Shown one piece after another: positions 44,332 to 58,418 of a DNA stretch of 64,000 bases. Numbering within the stretch: the first letter of the stretch is position 1; every line of letters starts with the position of its first letter. The notes under the pieces are model-generated. The model searched no databases, was not told the origin of the DNA, and saw nothing but the letters and a program-made list of their open reading frames with translations. This DNA is from Prunus persica (lineage: Eukaryota; Streptophyta; Magnoliopsida; Rosales; Rosaceae). Position numbers and translations under genes: made by a program. Location: positions 2,836,150 to 2,900,149 of the forward strand of contig NC_034013.1 in NCBI RefSeq assembly GCF_000346465.2, given 5' to 3'.

Positions 44332-47300
44332 TTATGATAGGTTATCTCCTAAATATGTGAACACCCTTTTCTTAAACACTCGAGCTAGGTCTACAATTTC
44401 AGACTCCCGCATCTGCCTTGCAGTGCCATCAAACTTGTCACATATCTGGTCTTTCCTGGACAACCTGTTTGCAACATCGATGGTCAAGCTGGCCATGTCT
44501 CTGCTCTTTGTTAATAAACGCAAGACAGTAGCAGAATACGTCGGGTTTGATACCAGCCTGTTAAGTAGTATTAGAGCCTCCCGCATCAGCAAGGTCCTAC
44601 ACAACAATGCCCTCACAATATAAGCAAACAATTAAGAGATAGATAGGCCATTTTTGTCATGCAGATATACAGATATGGAACGTACTCCACAGAGACACAT
44701 GACATGTATTCCTTGCAAGATGCAGAAAGAAGCCTGGAAGAAAATCTCAGTTCTCATAAATTATGCGGGATAGCCTTTATTCAACTGTTACAATGTACTA
44801 GAATGTGGGTACAATTGTTCATATGGTTAGTAAATGGCATTTGAATTTGTACAAGCATTCTGATAAATAATAAAAAATAGGAACCACTTGCTTTTCAAGT
44901 AATGCTATTTGTACACACTAAATTGACCACATTATGTGGCAGCTTAAATGTTTATGCCATGTCAATTAAAATGAAAACTGTTTTTTATTTTTTTAATTGT
45001 CTTTTATTAGGATTCTAATTAATTCTTTTTTGTTTTAAACCTTCTCCTGTCTCTTCTAATCTCCCCGACTTTTCTTCTCCTCCATTCACTGATCCCATCC
45101 ATGGCTATTGCAAGGACCAATAAAATGAAATTGTTTCATTGGAGAAAACAATCCAACAGAAGAAAGACAATTAACAAGCATCCTTTCATGCCAACCGAGT
45201 AACCTCTTGCCTCTTTGATGACTCATAGCATTTAAACTAAAATGATTTTTCAGTTGTATGGATCTACTATATCAACAACTCAACCCAGCCCACTTGTCTA
45301 TCTACATCATTGATTCCGGTAATAATAGCCTTTGGTGCTGCTGGCAGAAAAGAAAGACCAGTGCCAAAGAGTAATACGAACAAACAAAAAAACCATAAAT
45401 CATGGATGAGATAAGAGCAGGGAGATGAAAATTCGAAGATATCATAGGAGAGAGGAGTGAGGGTCAGAGAGGAAAAGCTGAAAGATTATAAAAAATACCC
45501 TAAATTAATAAAAGACAATTAAAGAAAAAAATACAGTTGTCCATTTGAATTGACATGACATGAACACATAAGGTGGTCTGTTAAATGTGGTCAAAGGTGT
45601 GTACTAAGCAATATTCTTTGCCTTTTGTTTTTTAGCACACAAATTGAACTACAATGAAGTCAACACAAATAATAACAATACAACAAGTAATTATGAACTC
45701 ATTTCAATGTCAGAAGAAGGAAAAAGGGAAATCAGGAACAGAGAAGACAGAAAGGGTAGGTGAAACTGCATTACCAGAACCATGATATCACCAAATAACT
45801 ATGAGATATTTAGTGGCACTTACAATGAAAGTAGAATACAGAAAAATAGAACTCGGCAAAGTAATGCCCAAGAAAAGAATGTTTGATTCTTGCATCTAAG
45901 TAAAAATAAGAGAATATAAAATTCAAGGGCATCCAGAAACCTCTTACTCATCAATTACCTCTCTTTGAAAACCTGTGCATGATCAGCATTAACTGCTACT
46001 TCTATATCTACCTCTGATATCAAAACTTGTAAAATCAACATTAGAAAGTTTGCATCTTGATAGAGCTTGTAAGCCACAAGTATTTCGAAGCCAGATTTTT
46101 CAGATGAGGATAGGAAAGCCAGCAAAAGAATAGAATTTCTGCGAAGTTTCAGTTCCTGAAAATACAATAACAAGAAAGGAGTTGATATATTGAAATTCAT
46201 ATTACTAAACATAAACCTTTAGCTAAGGTTTGAGGGTTTATGAGATGGGACAGAAGCACCTCCACCTTCTCCTGTGTAATTCAAAGGCCCAGAAGCCCTC
46301 CAGTGAATCAAAAATACATAAACTGGGAACTGAAGATAGAATGATATAAGACTGGGAAAACAAAAAGTTAAATATAGAAGGCGATCCCACTGTACGGTAT
46401 ACCACACATGACAGGGGTGGGAAACAAAGTTCTTAATGCCATTCAGACAGAGGTGAGGCAAAAATATGGTTATCGATGAAGCATATGCAATGCAACTAAA
46501 TTTTTTTACTTTAACAAGCAGAGATTTTAATAAAGGATCCTTTCAAAGGACTTTTCAAATCTCTCAGATTATAAAGATACCTTTCTCTTGACTTTGACAG
46601 CAAAACAGACATTTTGAATTGACAATCAGGCAACAAAATAAAATCCCAGCTCAACTTTCAACACGAAATGCAGCATTATCTACAAAGAAATAACACAAAT
46701 AGAAGGCCTAAATGCATGGTGATTCACTTTTTAATTTACATTACCATCCTATTCCATACAGGACTGAATAAAGTTTGTTGTCTATGATAAGGTTTAAAGC
46801 CTGTAGATGAGGCTTCTATTCTCTTTTGAACAAAAGCTACAACGATAGTTTGCAAGTAACATGAATGGGTGGGGACCATTCCAGGAATAGGTGCACGATT
46901 AGAAATTCGAACAGAGACTACCTGGAAATACTTTAGTGCACATACAACCAATGTAACATAAGTTCTGTGAAACCAAAAGCAATTAGTATGGCAACTAAAA
47001 GATAACACATCACTCAGTCTCATCTCTAGTGACTCCACATAGATTAGTATGGCAAGTCATTTTCTAATACAAGTTTATGTCGGCATGCGCAAGTGTGGTC
47101 TCTTGTGACCCTACACATATAAATATGGCAGGTCATTTTCTACTACAGTTTTTTTCCATAGGAGAACAGGTCAATCTACACACTAATATATCTATAAGCA
47201 GAGCAAAAAAATAAATTACTTCAAGAAAAGTGTACAACTGAAATGGAGAGAAAAGCAGGGGGGATGCCTACCTGTAAACCATTTCCACAGCAAGTTATAC

Positions 47301-50300
47301 AATCTGCCAATCCTTGAAGGATCATACTATACTTCTGGTAAGCTGAAGCATCTCCTACATCACCATCCATAGCACCAGCACCCTTCCCATCTTTATAATA
47401 TGAACAGAACTTGACCAGTATTTTAGGACCTTCAAATCAGCAAAGAAACATAAGGTGTTCAGGGTTTAAGACAGGCAAGGAAGCTGAGTTGTGCAGAGTG
47501 GTAGGCTGCTCAAGGTTAGCTCTAATAAAATAAGATCTTCAGGCTTCACACAACCAAAATAAACAAGCAGTAGAAGGCTACCAGTTAGAGGGGAACAAAT
47601 AGCTTAAAAAGCAACGTTTAAACAATGGACTGAACCTAAAACAGAACAGTACCAGCAAACAGAAAGGTTTAAGGTCATAGAATGTTATGAACGCATATAA
47701 TGTGCACTAACAGTGAGAACGTTAAATTCTTGGTGTGCTCTCTTGCTTCACTCATTGTCATCTTGGCACAATTTCTTTTTATGTTTCCATCAGTTTTGTC
47801 ATGACGAGGGGGGGCCAATTTTCTAATACAAGTTTATGCCGGCATGCATAAGTGTGGTCTCTTGTGACCCTACACATATAAATATGACCGGTCATTTTCT
47901 ACTACAGTTTTATTCTACATGGTACATGCATCCATTGTTTGTGGATGGTGGTCAGCATGCATTTTTTGTATGTGCATGGTTCATGGAATTTGGTGCATTG
48001 GTTTGTGATATGCATGGACAGTGCAATGCATCTAGAGGCTTCTTCCATAGCTATATAAAGGGAGGTTTGTTCTCATCTAGAGGATTCTTGTACTTGTATT
48101 TCTCTCATAGTGAAGGTGGTAACACTCTGTGGACATAGGTAGGTTTTTGCCAAACCACATTAAATTCTTGGTGTACTCTCTCGTTTCACTCATTGTCATC
48201 TTGGTGCAGTTTCTTTATCTTTCCACTGGTTTTGTCGTGATGAGGAGGACTAATTTTCCGAACAATTTGTACATTGAAGAAACAGAAGAATTGTGCATGG
48301 AACACTTAATTTAAGATGAAATGTATGAAACTCCAAAATCGAAAAATTACAAAAAGTTTTGGAATATATAAGGATTTTTTAAAGCTATAGTGGAGAGGGA
48401 TGGAGGGATGGAGGTATTATAGGACAAACTCTACAATGTAATAATCAGAGTTTGGTTGTTTGGTTGTTCGGTTGCCTTTTCCTTTTCTTTTTTTCTTTCA
48501 TTGATTCTTTGTTACATTATGAGGTGGATATCTTGTCCACTTTGATAGTACTCTGTTTCGCTATCGATAAATTTATGTTTCTTAAAAAAATAAACGAAAC
48601 TACACGTAGTTCCACTAAGCAATAATACCAATTACAATCACTATAAGCTCCAACTCCATGCAATTATTGTAAAAACAAAACAAAATACAAAACGAATAAA
48701 CTAAACTGATGTGAACTTACAATTCAGTAGCATATATAGAAGTTGCACGGCTTGTATTCGCACCTCAAAACCAGCTGCTTTTGTAAGCAAATGTGAAAGA
48801 ATTTCAAACACCAGTGTCTGGCCAAACCTGCCTCCAATGGGGCTCCATCAGAAAATGAGGAAAAGTAGCAGTATAGAAATCTCAACAAAAAAGGAAATTT
48901 TGATTCTTACTTTTCCCTCTCAATAAAGGGATTACTTCTCATTATAATCATATTCATAATAGAGACTGCTTCTAGCCTTACACCTGGTTTTGAATTCTTC
49001 ATGGCAGTTTGTAGGATCACCTCAAAGAGAGAAACCCAGTCTATATGAGAAAACAAAGTTGCAATGCCATTATTCCAAATTCCATTCTTGCTTTGAGTTT
49101 CGGGATACGAAAATTTCATTCCAAGTGAGCATGCATAAGACATCTGATCCATGTTCACACAAAACAAGGCTCCTTTATTTGCACCTTCAGATCCATGAGG
49201 ATTTACAATCTTGTTTCTACAGTGAAGTCCTTCAATCATGACATTGACCCTGAGTAGAGTGCACTGGAAAAATCAAATCAAAGTTGATAAGCATGCGAAC
49301 ACACAAAAAGAGAACACAGACAAATATATATATTCTATGTTTCATTCCATTGCCAAGGGGCAGATAGGAAAACTTAACTTAGTTGCTTCATTTACAAAAC
49401 ACACAAATATACATTTAAGTGAACCCACATCTCTTCAAATCTCCAACCCATTACGGTGGTAGCAGGGATGGCACATTAGCAATCACATCTGTTCATCTCT
49501 TCTTTTTATCCTTTTTTCAGAAAATAATTGTTTATATACGTGCTAACGCTTTTTACGTACTTCTTTCTGTAAAAGGGCTATGGCACCCTACATATTTTTA
49601 TATTAGTTCCTTGTAGACATATGATGAACACCAAATGATGATACTCTAAAGTAGAATCATTTTTAAAAAAAGCAGAGTCAATGGGGATCACTCAATCAGC
49701 AATACAATCACAGAGGTTTCTCGCTCCTGCAAAATCAAACTGGAATACAGAAAGAGCAAATGAGAGAGAGTATGTTATATACCTTCCCTCGAATTTCCTT
49801 TCCAGACTAATCAGGTGCTTCAGATACACATGCAGTATATGTAGAGACGCCTGAACAATGATAACCTATGCCAAAAATAACTGATTCACCAAAAAAAAAA
49901 AAAAAAAAAAAAAAGAACCCAACTGAAAGAGTTCAAGGAAATAACTAGCATACTGAACTTATGAAACTTCATTCAATGGTGACATACAATAGTGGACTTA
50001 CAAAATGATATCAAAAATTAGAGGGCCTTGCAAGCAGGAATATTCTGACAAACAAAACTTATCATGTTGTAATACTGTATGACAAAATTAGAGCAAGGCA
50101 ATGGGGTTCCAAATGCAATTATGAGAACATAAAGTACTAAATAATTTAACAAAAGAAAAAGTTATCAATCTTAAAATTTGTATCAACAGTTGAAGATGTA
50201 AAGATGTCAATGGTGCCAAAATTGATGGCAGCTACTCATTTGTCTCTAAAAATATATGGAATTAGCAGTACGATATTAAATTTTTAATGATAGCTCTTAG

Positions 50301-53300
50301 AAACACTTCAAGTTTCTAAGATCACAAGCATTACAAGTATAAAATCCATATGGAAGTAAACTACACACCAACAACAATTGCTTCTGGAACAAGGCTTAGC
50401 TGAGTTGAGCTTAATAAGGAGGCAAAAGTATATGTGAGACCATATTGGTGGCACCTCCCTCCATGGTGGAGGGTACGGGCTAGGCACTAAAGTTAAAAGA
50501 CAAACAACGGATGGAAAGAAAGTAGCCCTCACCCTAGCCATAAAACCTTCGAAGTAATTAGTAAAATTGTTAATAAAAGAAAAGTTTTAAGGGTTAAGAA
50601 AACTAAGAAATTGAAACAAAAAAGGAAAATAATTACAGAAATAGAGGAATTGTGTGGTGCAGCCTTTGGCTAAAGTTTGCATGTCTGTGTCACTCCTTAA
50701 CCAATGAAAACAACATTAGAAAACTTCCACCAGTCAAATTGCATTTCAATGTTACCTCACCCTGTGCAATAAACATACATGAGTCATAGCAATTGTCAAG
50801 TTTAAAATCTATTGTGTTGGTTTCTCATAGAGCAGACGGGATTTGGAGTTTGAAGCCTTCAGGATTTTTTTTCATGTAAATCATTCTCAAAGCACCTTCT
50901 GGACAATCCCTCTATTCCTTCTATCTTCACACCTTCCCATGTGATTTGGAGAAGTTCTGGGAAGATGTGCTATGTGGCAGATTTTTGGTTAGTGTGGGTG
51001 GAAAGAAATAGGAGAGTCTTTTATAATCTTAAGGGTGATGAGATAGATCAGTTATGGGATCAGATTCTGTTTTGGGCATCCTTGTGGACATCTACTTCAT
51101 CAGAGTTTAGGGAGTTTACCCTTCATTTTTATCTATTTGTATTGGAAAGCAGTAGTACCGTAGAGATATTATTTCAAGTGAAATGTGGTAGAGTGGTGTC
51201 TTAGTTTAAAGGTTCTGATTGCTGTATTTTTGGTGGATTTCTTGTTCACCGATTGTACATATTGGTTTTTAAATAAAATTGTTGTTTCCTATAAATAAAT
51301 AAAACAATGTCATTAATACCAATACATTTAAAATCCCCAACACCAATATTTTTAAAATCATGGACCTATCACATCCTAACAGACAACTACAGACTTTCAA
51401 TTTTAGTAAGTCAATATCAGTAATCAACATCCCCAAATGTATCAGGTGGATTAAACTCAATTCAATTTTCTATTAATTAATTTGATCGTCCAACTTAGAT
51501 GAAGTTCCATGCCAATCTAATCCAAAACTACAGGCTAGCTTAAATAAAAGAGACTAAGGAGTATTCTTTGAAGAGTACATCCTCTAGGAAGTAAAACCAT
51601 AATTATATTACCCAGCGTATCAAAAGTTTCTTAAATCAAACATACCGAAAATGCATCTTATTGAACAGTATGTGGTCCCAACTCCCAATCCATAGAGTAA
51701 ACTGAATCTAGAGTAATGTCAATTTACTCAAACTACACGTTGGTGGATAACAAAAATAAAAGTAGAACATCTATGAAATTGTTGCAAGAAGTCAAAGCAC
51801 ATCAATTCACCAACTTACATTTTCAAGACCACAGAGGTTGACTAATGGTTGAAATAAATCCTCCAACTTTACCATCCCACTTTTAGCCTGCAAAAAGAAC
51901 AATCAACAGATACAAAATACTCATATCCAAGTTAAAACGAAAAAGGAATAACATCTCCGCAACACTATATGAATGGATTTTCTAATTCTTTTTCCTTGTT
52001 TTTTCTTTAAGTTCCACTGCACATGTATGGCATAAAGATTAAAGGTTAAATAAAGTAGCAAAATAAGACTTGGCCTGTATAAGAGAACTTAGCTCAATCA
52101 CCATAAGCAGTTATACCACCGAAGAAAAAGAAAAAAGAAAAAAAATAATCTGTACTGTTACAGACAACTTGATACGGTAAGACATGGTGTCCCTTATAAA
52201 ACTATCCCTTAAATATAAGTTTAACAATGATACACAGATTTTACTATTTACTTGGTTATGAAACAAAAACATTGTGAGAAGACCCCTCATGTATTGTGCA
52301 TCAACCCAAGCCCACGAAATACATATAAAGATGAAATAAACAAATTCCAACAGAATGTATGATGACCAGATAGATTGGCCTGTTCATTACTTCACTTGAC
52401 AATTAGTGCACAAGGTGGAATAACAGTAGGATCTAATGTGACTAACACCCTTTTTTAAATAGAAGTGGCTAACACCACCTTTAAATCTACAACTTCCTTG
52501 TTTCTAGCCATAAATTCTTTCTGAAATAGTCAAACAATCCAATGAAGATGTATCTCCATGTCCAAACTAAAAGAAAAATGATTACAACACAGAAGCAAAC
52601 ATCATTCATCCTCCCTCCTAATCCCTTCCCAACCATATATCAAATAATGATCTTTTTGAGGTTGTCATGAAAATCTTGGAGCAAGTTCTGATCATTATCA
52701 GCACATCTAAGTTTCACCAGAAGTTTCAAGTTATATTTTTGGCACTTGCCTTGTAATCTAGGGTAGTAAATTAATAAATTATAGAGTCTCGAGATTTTTC
52801 CTGTTTAAACAGTTATATGAAATTACATAATCAAAGAATACCTTGGTCAAGACAGAATAAAGATGAGACACCATTTCAGCTTCTGGAGTATGAGTATGAG
52901 ACATTTGTGAATAGTACTTTGAAGCTGCAATAGAAGAGCTATCATCTCCCAGCTTGTCCATTGTTAATTTGGACGGCATTTTCATACCAATGCACCCAAA
53001 AAGAAAATGGAAATCTGTTTGGCAATCCATAAGCAAATTGCAAATTAGATTTCTTCCCAATTCTTGCTCATTTGGAGAGCCCCAGATAGCTAGTAATTTC
53101 TTGGAGAGGTCATCATATGTCCGCAGATCATCATGTGAGAGTGCTTGGGGAACAGCACCAATTTCATCAGTTTGAACGCCTGTGGCTTTAGAGGTTCGCA
53201 CATCTAGCACAAATCACCATAAATAAAGACAGATGTCAGAAAATACAGCAAAAATAAAATGAAGATGATCTCCAACTTATCTCACCAGTATTAATACGAG

Positions 53301-55144
53301 AGCCAGGCTGATCACTTGAACACATTGCAGATTGAAATTGTCGAGAAACCTCATGATTGACCAGGACATCTCCAGATTTCCTGCTGCCAAGGGACCTTAA
53401 GATAATAATGGAACATAAGATAATGTAAAGCACCCCTTCAGCGTGATTAGTTTAATATACAACAGGCAGCAGATTGAAAATATCACTGGTTTATACTTGC
53501 ACCATGTAAGGCCAATGCCATGCGACAGAGAAAAAGTTTGTACTTACAAATTTGTACTCTCAGAGTTCCTAGCAGCTGCATCTTTCTTTTCATTCATTGA
53601 AGTTACAAGTCTAAGCTGTTTATCTTTTTTGTCATTTTCCTTCCTTAGTTCAGAGGACTCTTTTTCCTGCAGGTATAGAACAATTCATTGAATATAGATA
53701 CTTTCATAAGAAATAAACCCCAAATACCGAAATGCCATGATGGAAAATAAAGAGAAAAATCAATGGATTGCGAAACTGGATACTATCAGAAATAGAAACT
53801 GAATGCTCTTCATATGCACTCATATAAAGTTGTAAAATATAGCATCTAGTGTGATGGCGTAAAAAGTATAAATAAAAGCTACACAGAGCACCTCATTCTC
53901 CCCATACCAACATCAAATTTTCTGAAACTAAAATAAAATAGCTTGTGGTATAATAAAGTTCGGAATATGAGACAACATTAAGTTTGGAATGCTTCCCCTT
54001 ATAGAACTCAGCCAAAGATAACATGCACATCACTCTAAGTATACATCCTGAAAACACAAATGCAAACACACGCACACAAACGAAAAGGAGAAGCATATAA
54101 ATCATCTGTTATTGCCAATTTTTAAACCATAAAAAGCTCACTTAGGTATGAACATGTAATTCCAACTGTTAAGTACAGAAAACTGTATAATGACAATATT
54201 TTTCTTTTCAAAACCAATGAACAAGACTAAAATGCATAACACTATAGAAAAAGTTCACCTATTTGAAGACTTCTACCAAAACTACATTATAGTATGACTT
54301 GGAATAACTACAGCACAAGCAAACCAACGACAAAAGCACTAACAGCAATAGTGAAATTGCAGTAACAAATAAACGTACCAAATGCAAAAGCTTCTCCGAG
54401 ACATGTCCTAGCTCCCTCTGCAATTAAGATTCATCAAACTTTGATTAAAAAACAAAGACAACAAAACTTCTACTTATTCTTCGAACCCAGGTCAGAAATC
54501 AAAGTATAAGCCGAAAATCCAGACATAACACACAATTCAAACGAAAATTAAGGAGTTTAAGATGCAGAACGATTCTAGAGAAGAAGAAAAACTGTTTCCT
54601 TGACATCTATTTTCCTTCATTTTAGGGACCATTTGAGTTAAAAACCCTTTTGTTAGCAACCAAACAAAACATAAATCTCTTGATCAACTATGGCCAATGC
54701 CACATAAATATTAACACTAACACACCCAATTTGTTACATATTAATAAACCATCGATTTTTTAAAAATTTAAACAAAAAACGGTATTTACTTTTCATGTAT
54801 ACATATAAATATATACAGCTATGCAATGAAGCCCTAACCTTCAAGCGGGCAATTTCGAGTTCTTTCTCAAGCTCAGGGCAGCTACTGGAAGAAGAAGGAG
54901 GAGGAGGAGGAGGAGCAGAATGGGAAATGCCATTGGAAGAGGACCTCTGAGTGAGCTCTCGCGGAGGGGAGTAGGTAATGGCCCTAATGGGATTGGAGTG
55001 AGAAGAAGACGGCAGCAAATGGGGGGGTTGAGGAGGAGGTTTGGGAGGTTTGGGGTGCTGAGAAGAGAGGGCTTGCTCTTCTACTTGGATCAATTGCTCC
55101 AAGAAATCTGTGTCCCAGTCTTCTTCTAATCGCTCTTCGCTCAT
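44332..55144 (-). CDS. SUV2: ATR-interacting protein homologue SUV2, 12 exons
   Basis: Probable orthologue of plant SUV2 (HUS2), the ATRIP partner of ATR kinase in the DNA-damage and replication checkpoint. Exons in coding order: 55144-54839, 54417-54379, 53666-53548, 53395-53286, 53203-52842, 51887-51819, 49865-49783, 49249-48911, 48827-48721, 47429-47272, 46155-45959, 44596-44332. They total 2154 bp, 717 residues plus stop; every junction is GT-AG and keeps frame. The N terminus has an acidic EEDWDTDFLEQLIQVEE segment (7-23), comparable with the RPA-binding segment of ATRIP, an SQ site at 28-29, a Pro-rich stretch, then a charged coiled coil (about 90-150). The rest is mostly helical. Start at 55144; the upstream in-frame codon is TTG. 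Identity is from memory of family motifs, not a search. Confidence 0.8.
44901..45615. mobile_element. MULE-type MITE in the last SUV2 intron
   Basis: About 85-bp inverted repeats at 44901-44985 and 45530-45615, sharing gtacacac, gaccacatt, catgtcaatt and acTgt blocks. 715 bp, non-coding. Located in intron 11 (44597-45958). A clear target duplication was not found. Confidence 0.65.
47060..47151. repeat. Direct repeat in intron 10, partner at 47819
   Basis: About 92 bp (ttctaatacaagtttatg... ctactacagttt), nearly identical to 47819-47911 in intron 9. The two copies flank exon 10 (47272-47429) in the same orientation. Confidence 0.8.
47719..48260. repeat. LTR-like repeat material in intron 9
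   Basis: Contains the second 92-bp direct-repeat copy (47819-47911) and a pair of about 90-bp direct repeats, 47725-47810 and 48158-48245 (attaaattcttggtgt...ttttgtc.tga.gagg). The order resembles fragments of a copia LTR and its duplicate. No coding remains. Confidence 0.5.
50830..51300 (+). pseudogene. LINE 3' end in intron 6 of SUV2
   Basis: In two frames it encodes the zinc-binding C-terminal tail of a plant LINE reverse-transcriptase protein: PSIPSIFTPSHVIWRS then FWLVWVERNRRVFYN (the W..W.ERN.R.F signature). A 3' UTR follows, with an A-rich tail (ataaataaataaaac, about 51291-51305). Opposite strand to SUV2, so it is inert intron cargo. Confidence 0.75.
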
Positions 55145-57104
55145 CGTCTTCACTCTTCTGCACACACTCAATTTTCAAACCACTCACAAACTCACACTTT
55201 ATGCGTCGATGATCGTTTGAGTTGGAGTAACTACAGGCAAGAGACTTTTCATAAGGCAAAACCAAACCCCGTACGGGTTTTTTGTTTCATCTTTTTAGCT
55301 GCTTGGTTGAGCTGTTTTTTTTTCTTTCTTTCTTTTTTCTCCTTTTTCTGTTTTACCTCTTCTTCTTTTTTCTTCCTATTTTTACCTCTTCACCGAGAAA
55401 AATTAACCTGACTTAAGAAAAAATAATAATAATCAATTAATTTGCATTTAACCCAAAAAGATGAATTAAAACAACTTAATCAATTCATTTGCATTTAACC
55501 AAACTAGATAAACGATTCATTAAATAAGAAAAAGGTTTCAAATAAAGAAAGGAGGAGAGAAAAAATCCTAATCGCTCTCTCCTTCTATGAATCCCAAAGA
55601 AAAACTCCATAGACGGTGGAGAAGGAAGAAGCATCATTGCTCCTCCTCCCCTCCTCTCTCCCTGCCTTTTTCTATTGGGTTAGTGAATAAGAAGCCCTTT
55701 GTGGTGATTTCTTCTAAGCCATTCTCATATTGAAGTTCATCACCCCTTTTAGGCATTCTATCAAATTTCACTCTCTAACACTGCTCATGTTCTCTAAACT
55801 TGGGGCTACATCATCTTCGACAGAGGTTGCTGCAAATCACTCAATGTTCTTTATTTGTTCGCTCTTATGCGTAGGTGGATCATTAGAAACCATGTTTTTC
55901 TCATATCTGTTATGGATGAGGTGGTGGATGTTGTCGCAACAAAGCTTCTTCAAATGGTGGTGGTAGTGTTCGTTTAGGCTCATGAATTGCATTAAGGGTT
56001 CAATTATGTTGGGCACATGGGCTTTGTTTGGACTTATGGTTAATTGTGGTAATGTGAGTTAAGAGTTTTAGTGTGGCTTTTATCCGCTTTAGTTTTGTTT
56101 TTAACATATTAGTTTGTTGCCATCTTAGGATTAGTACTTTAGATGTCATTGACGTCTTTGATTGTACTGTTGAAGTTTATCTAATGAAAGTTTATATTTG
56201 ATAATATTAAAACAACAAAAAACGATTCATTGATTTGATTAAAGAAAACTTAGATTGCAAGAGTTAAAAACACAAACAAAACACACAGTAACTATGGATT
56301 TAAAGATTAAGTTATGATGACCTAAGGTTATGAATCTACCTAAGATAATCATGTTTTCTTTTCCTAAAGCCAATTCATATTCAATTATGATGTCAACGTT
56401 AAAGATTGTTCTTTCTAAGGTATGAACTAATGTCGAGATCATAAATTGTGTAACCCTATATGCAATTATACCATGTCAAGTTTTTAAAATTAATAGAGGA
56501 ATTGGGCCAATATATGGCTTGGGCCTGTGGTGGTGGGTAAATAATAATGTCCTAGGTCAGTATTGAATGGTTCTAAATTGAAAATTATCTATTAATTGAT
56601 AATCAGTCCAAATCAAAGATAAATCCTAAATTGCTTACATGTAAAAGCAATTTGGTTGCATAATTTATCTTAATTGATCCTGATTTATTTGCTTGCTTTC
56701 TTGAATCTTGAGCCTTCTGTGGCTTAAATCTTGGAGATTTAGTTATGTTAGTTCCACCACTTGTATCGATTGCCAATTGTTCTATGTCAATTGAAGGTGT
56801 TGTTCTTATTTACAATATAGGTTATAACTCCTAATTCGACTGCTATCAGATATCCCAAGCTGTTCCAGAGATTCATAGGCAACTCAATGTGGTAGCAGTC
56901 TCAGATTTGACACTATGTTTACTCGTTTTCTGTTCCTTTATTTCCTTAGCTTTGTAGTAGAGAAATAATAAAGTCCTCATTTGTCTTGAGGCATATAAAA
57001 GAACTCATACGGAACTAGTTCCCCATTTAATACATAATTGTTTGGTTGTCAATTTTCTTGATGTGCAATATATGTGATTTCTTTCAAGTCTATGAAAAAT
57101 ACAC
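55145..57104. other. SUV2 upstream and spacer
   Basis: CT/T-rich 5' flank of SUV2 to about 55400, then AT-rich DNA with short frames and no recognisable domain. A segment near 56030-56200 looks like a LINE-type 3' tail (atctaatgaaagtttat) but cannot be supported further. Confidence 0.4.
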
Positions 57105-58336
57105 GTAGGATGACTAAAAAAAGCCTAGAGGGGGTGAATAGGCCAATTTAAGATTATAATCAATAAACAAAAAAATAAACTTCAGTTGCAAGATTGATAT
57201 GGCTTATCAATCCTGAAACATGCTGAACATAAAATAAAGGAACACGCAAAGAATTATTTTATGCGGTAAAACCCCACCTCTGGAGAAAATTCACGGGACT
57301 CCTCAGCCCAATACAAATCCACTATAGAACAATGATTATAAGAAGTACTCACACACTTATCCTAGACACATTCTAGATAATGTTTATTGACTTCTTCGTA
57401 ACCCAACTTCTGTCACGGGATGATCTTCGACACTCCTTTTGTTGAACGCAATACTAGTCACGATTGCTTCAAGCTCACCGAAGGAAAACCGCCACCACGG
57501 TATTGGTGCCCTCAAACGTATGAGTCACCGAAGAATGGCAAATAAATGCAATATGAATGAATAAAGTGTTTGATAAATCACCAAGTAAACATGGACGCTT
57601 GATGATTTATCTCAAATAAAAACTCAGCTTTCCAAAGTTTATGGACTGAAAATATGATAAGGAAAGCTCTACAAACAATGAAGATAAAGGTCTTATTTTG
57701 TAAGCTTTTTCTTTACAAGAAAGAAAACATGTTAAAACCAAATAACTTGATTTGCACGATTTTAATAAAATCAAATAGATATTTTCCTATTCTAATAATG
57801 ATCACACGTAAAGCCCAAAACCAATAGGAAAGTAAAAACCCAATAAAGGAAATTTATGATAATCCCACCATTAAAGGAGTCCTAATATTCTTAGGTCAAC
57901 TACCAAGAATATCTCAACACCTTTAATACTGTGATCTGATTAAAACTTGATTTGCAAGTAAATTACTTTAAAAGATAAGTAACAAATCATGGATAAGATA
58001 AAGAAAGAATCAATAAAAAGATATTGCAAAATATGAGATGCACTCCTAAATGGATTCTAATTGATTAAAATCAAGGAAGATCAAGGAAATAAAATCATTA
58101 TTAGATTCCAAAAACTGTTCCTATTATGAGTGCATGAAAAATGACATGTCTTACCTTTCAGATCAAATGTCTCATACATATTAAGTCACAATTCTGGAAT
58201 ACGGGGATTGCTGAGTGTTTCAATCCTGCAATTTCTGGAAATCAAAGACAACAATTTTGCTTCAACCCTATAGCTAAATGACACTTCCAAACCAATACTA
58301 AGTTCTAGGAAATGCTAACACAATTTCATACTATCA
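57105..58336 (-). mobile_element. LTR of a copia element, 1.2 kb, copy 2
   Basis: Homologous along its full length to 30241-31458. On the minus strand it begins tgatagtatgaaattg and ends ggctttttttagtcatccta(cg), with the 'ggcctattcaccccctctagg' phrase preserved (lost in copy 1). No polypurine tract or internal domain is adjacent, so it is probably a solo LTR, though no duplication of the target was found. Confidence 0.7.
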
Positions 58337-58418
58337 GTCTATTAAAGTTTTATATTGCTAATAGTGGCACACTTGCAATTTAGCACAATCTCTCACCTAT
58401 TTCTGAGGTTAGGAAATT

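Noticed and set aside
55145..55171. SUV2 start further upstream (MSVCRRVKT...)
   Set aside because: The first codon of that frame is TTG; the ATG at 55144 gives the conserved acidic N terminus.
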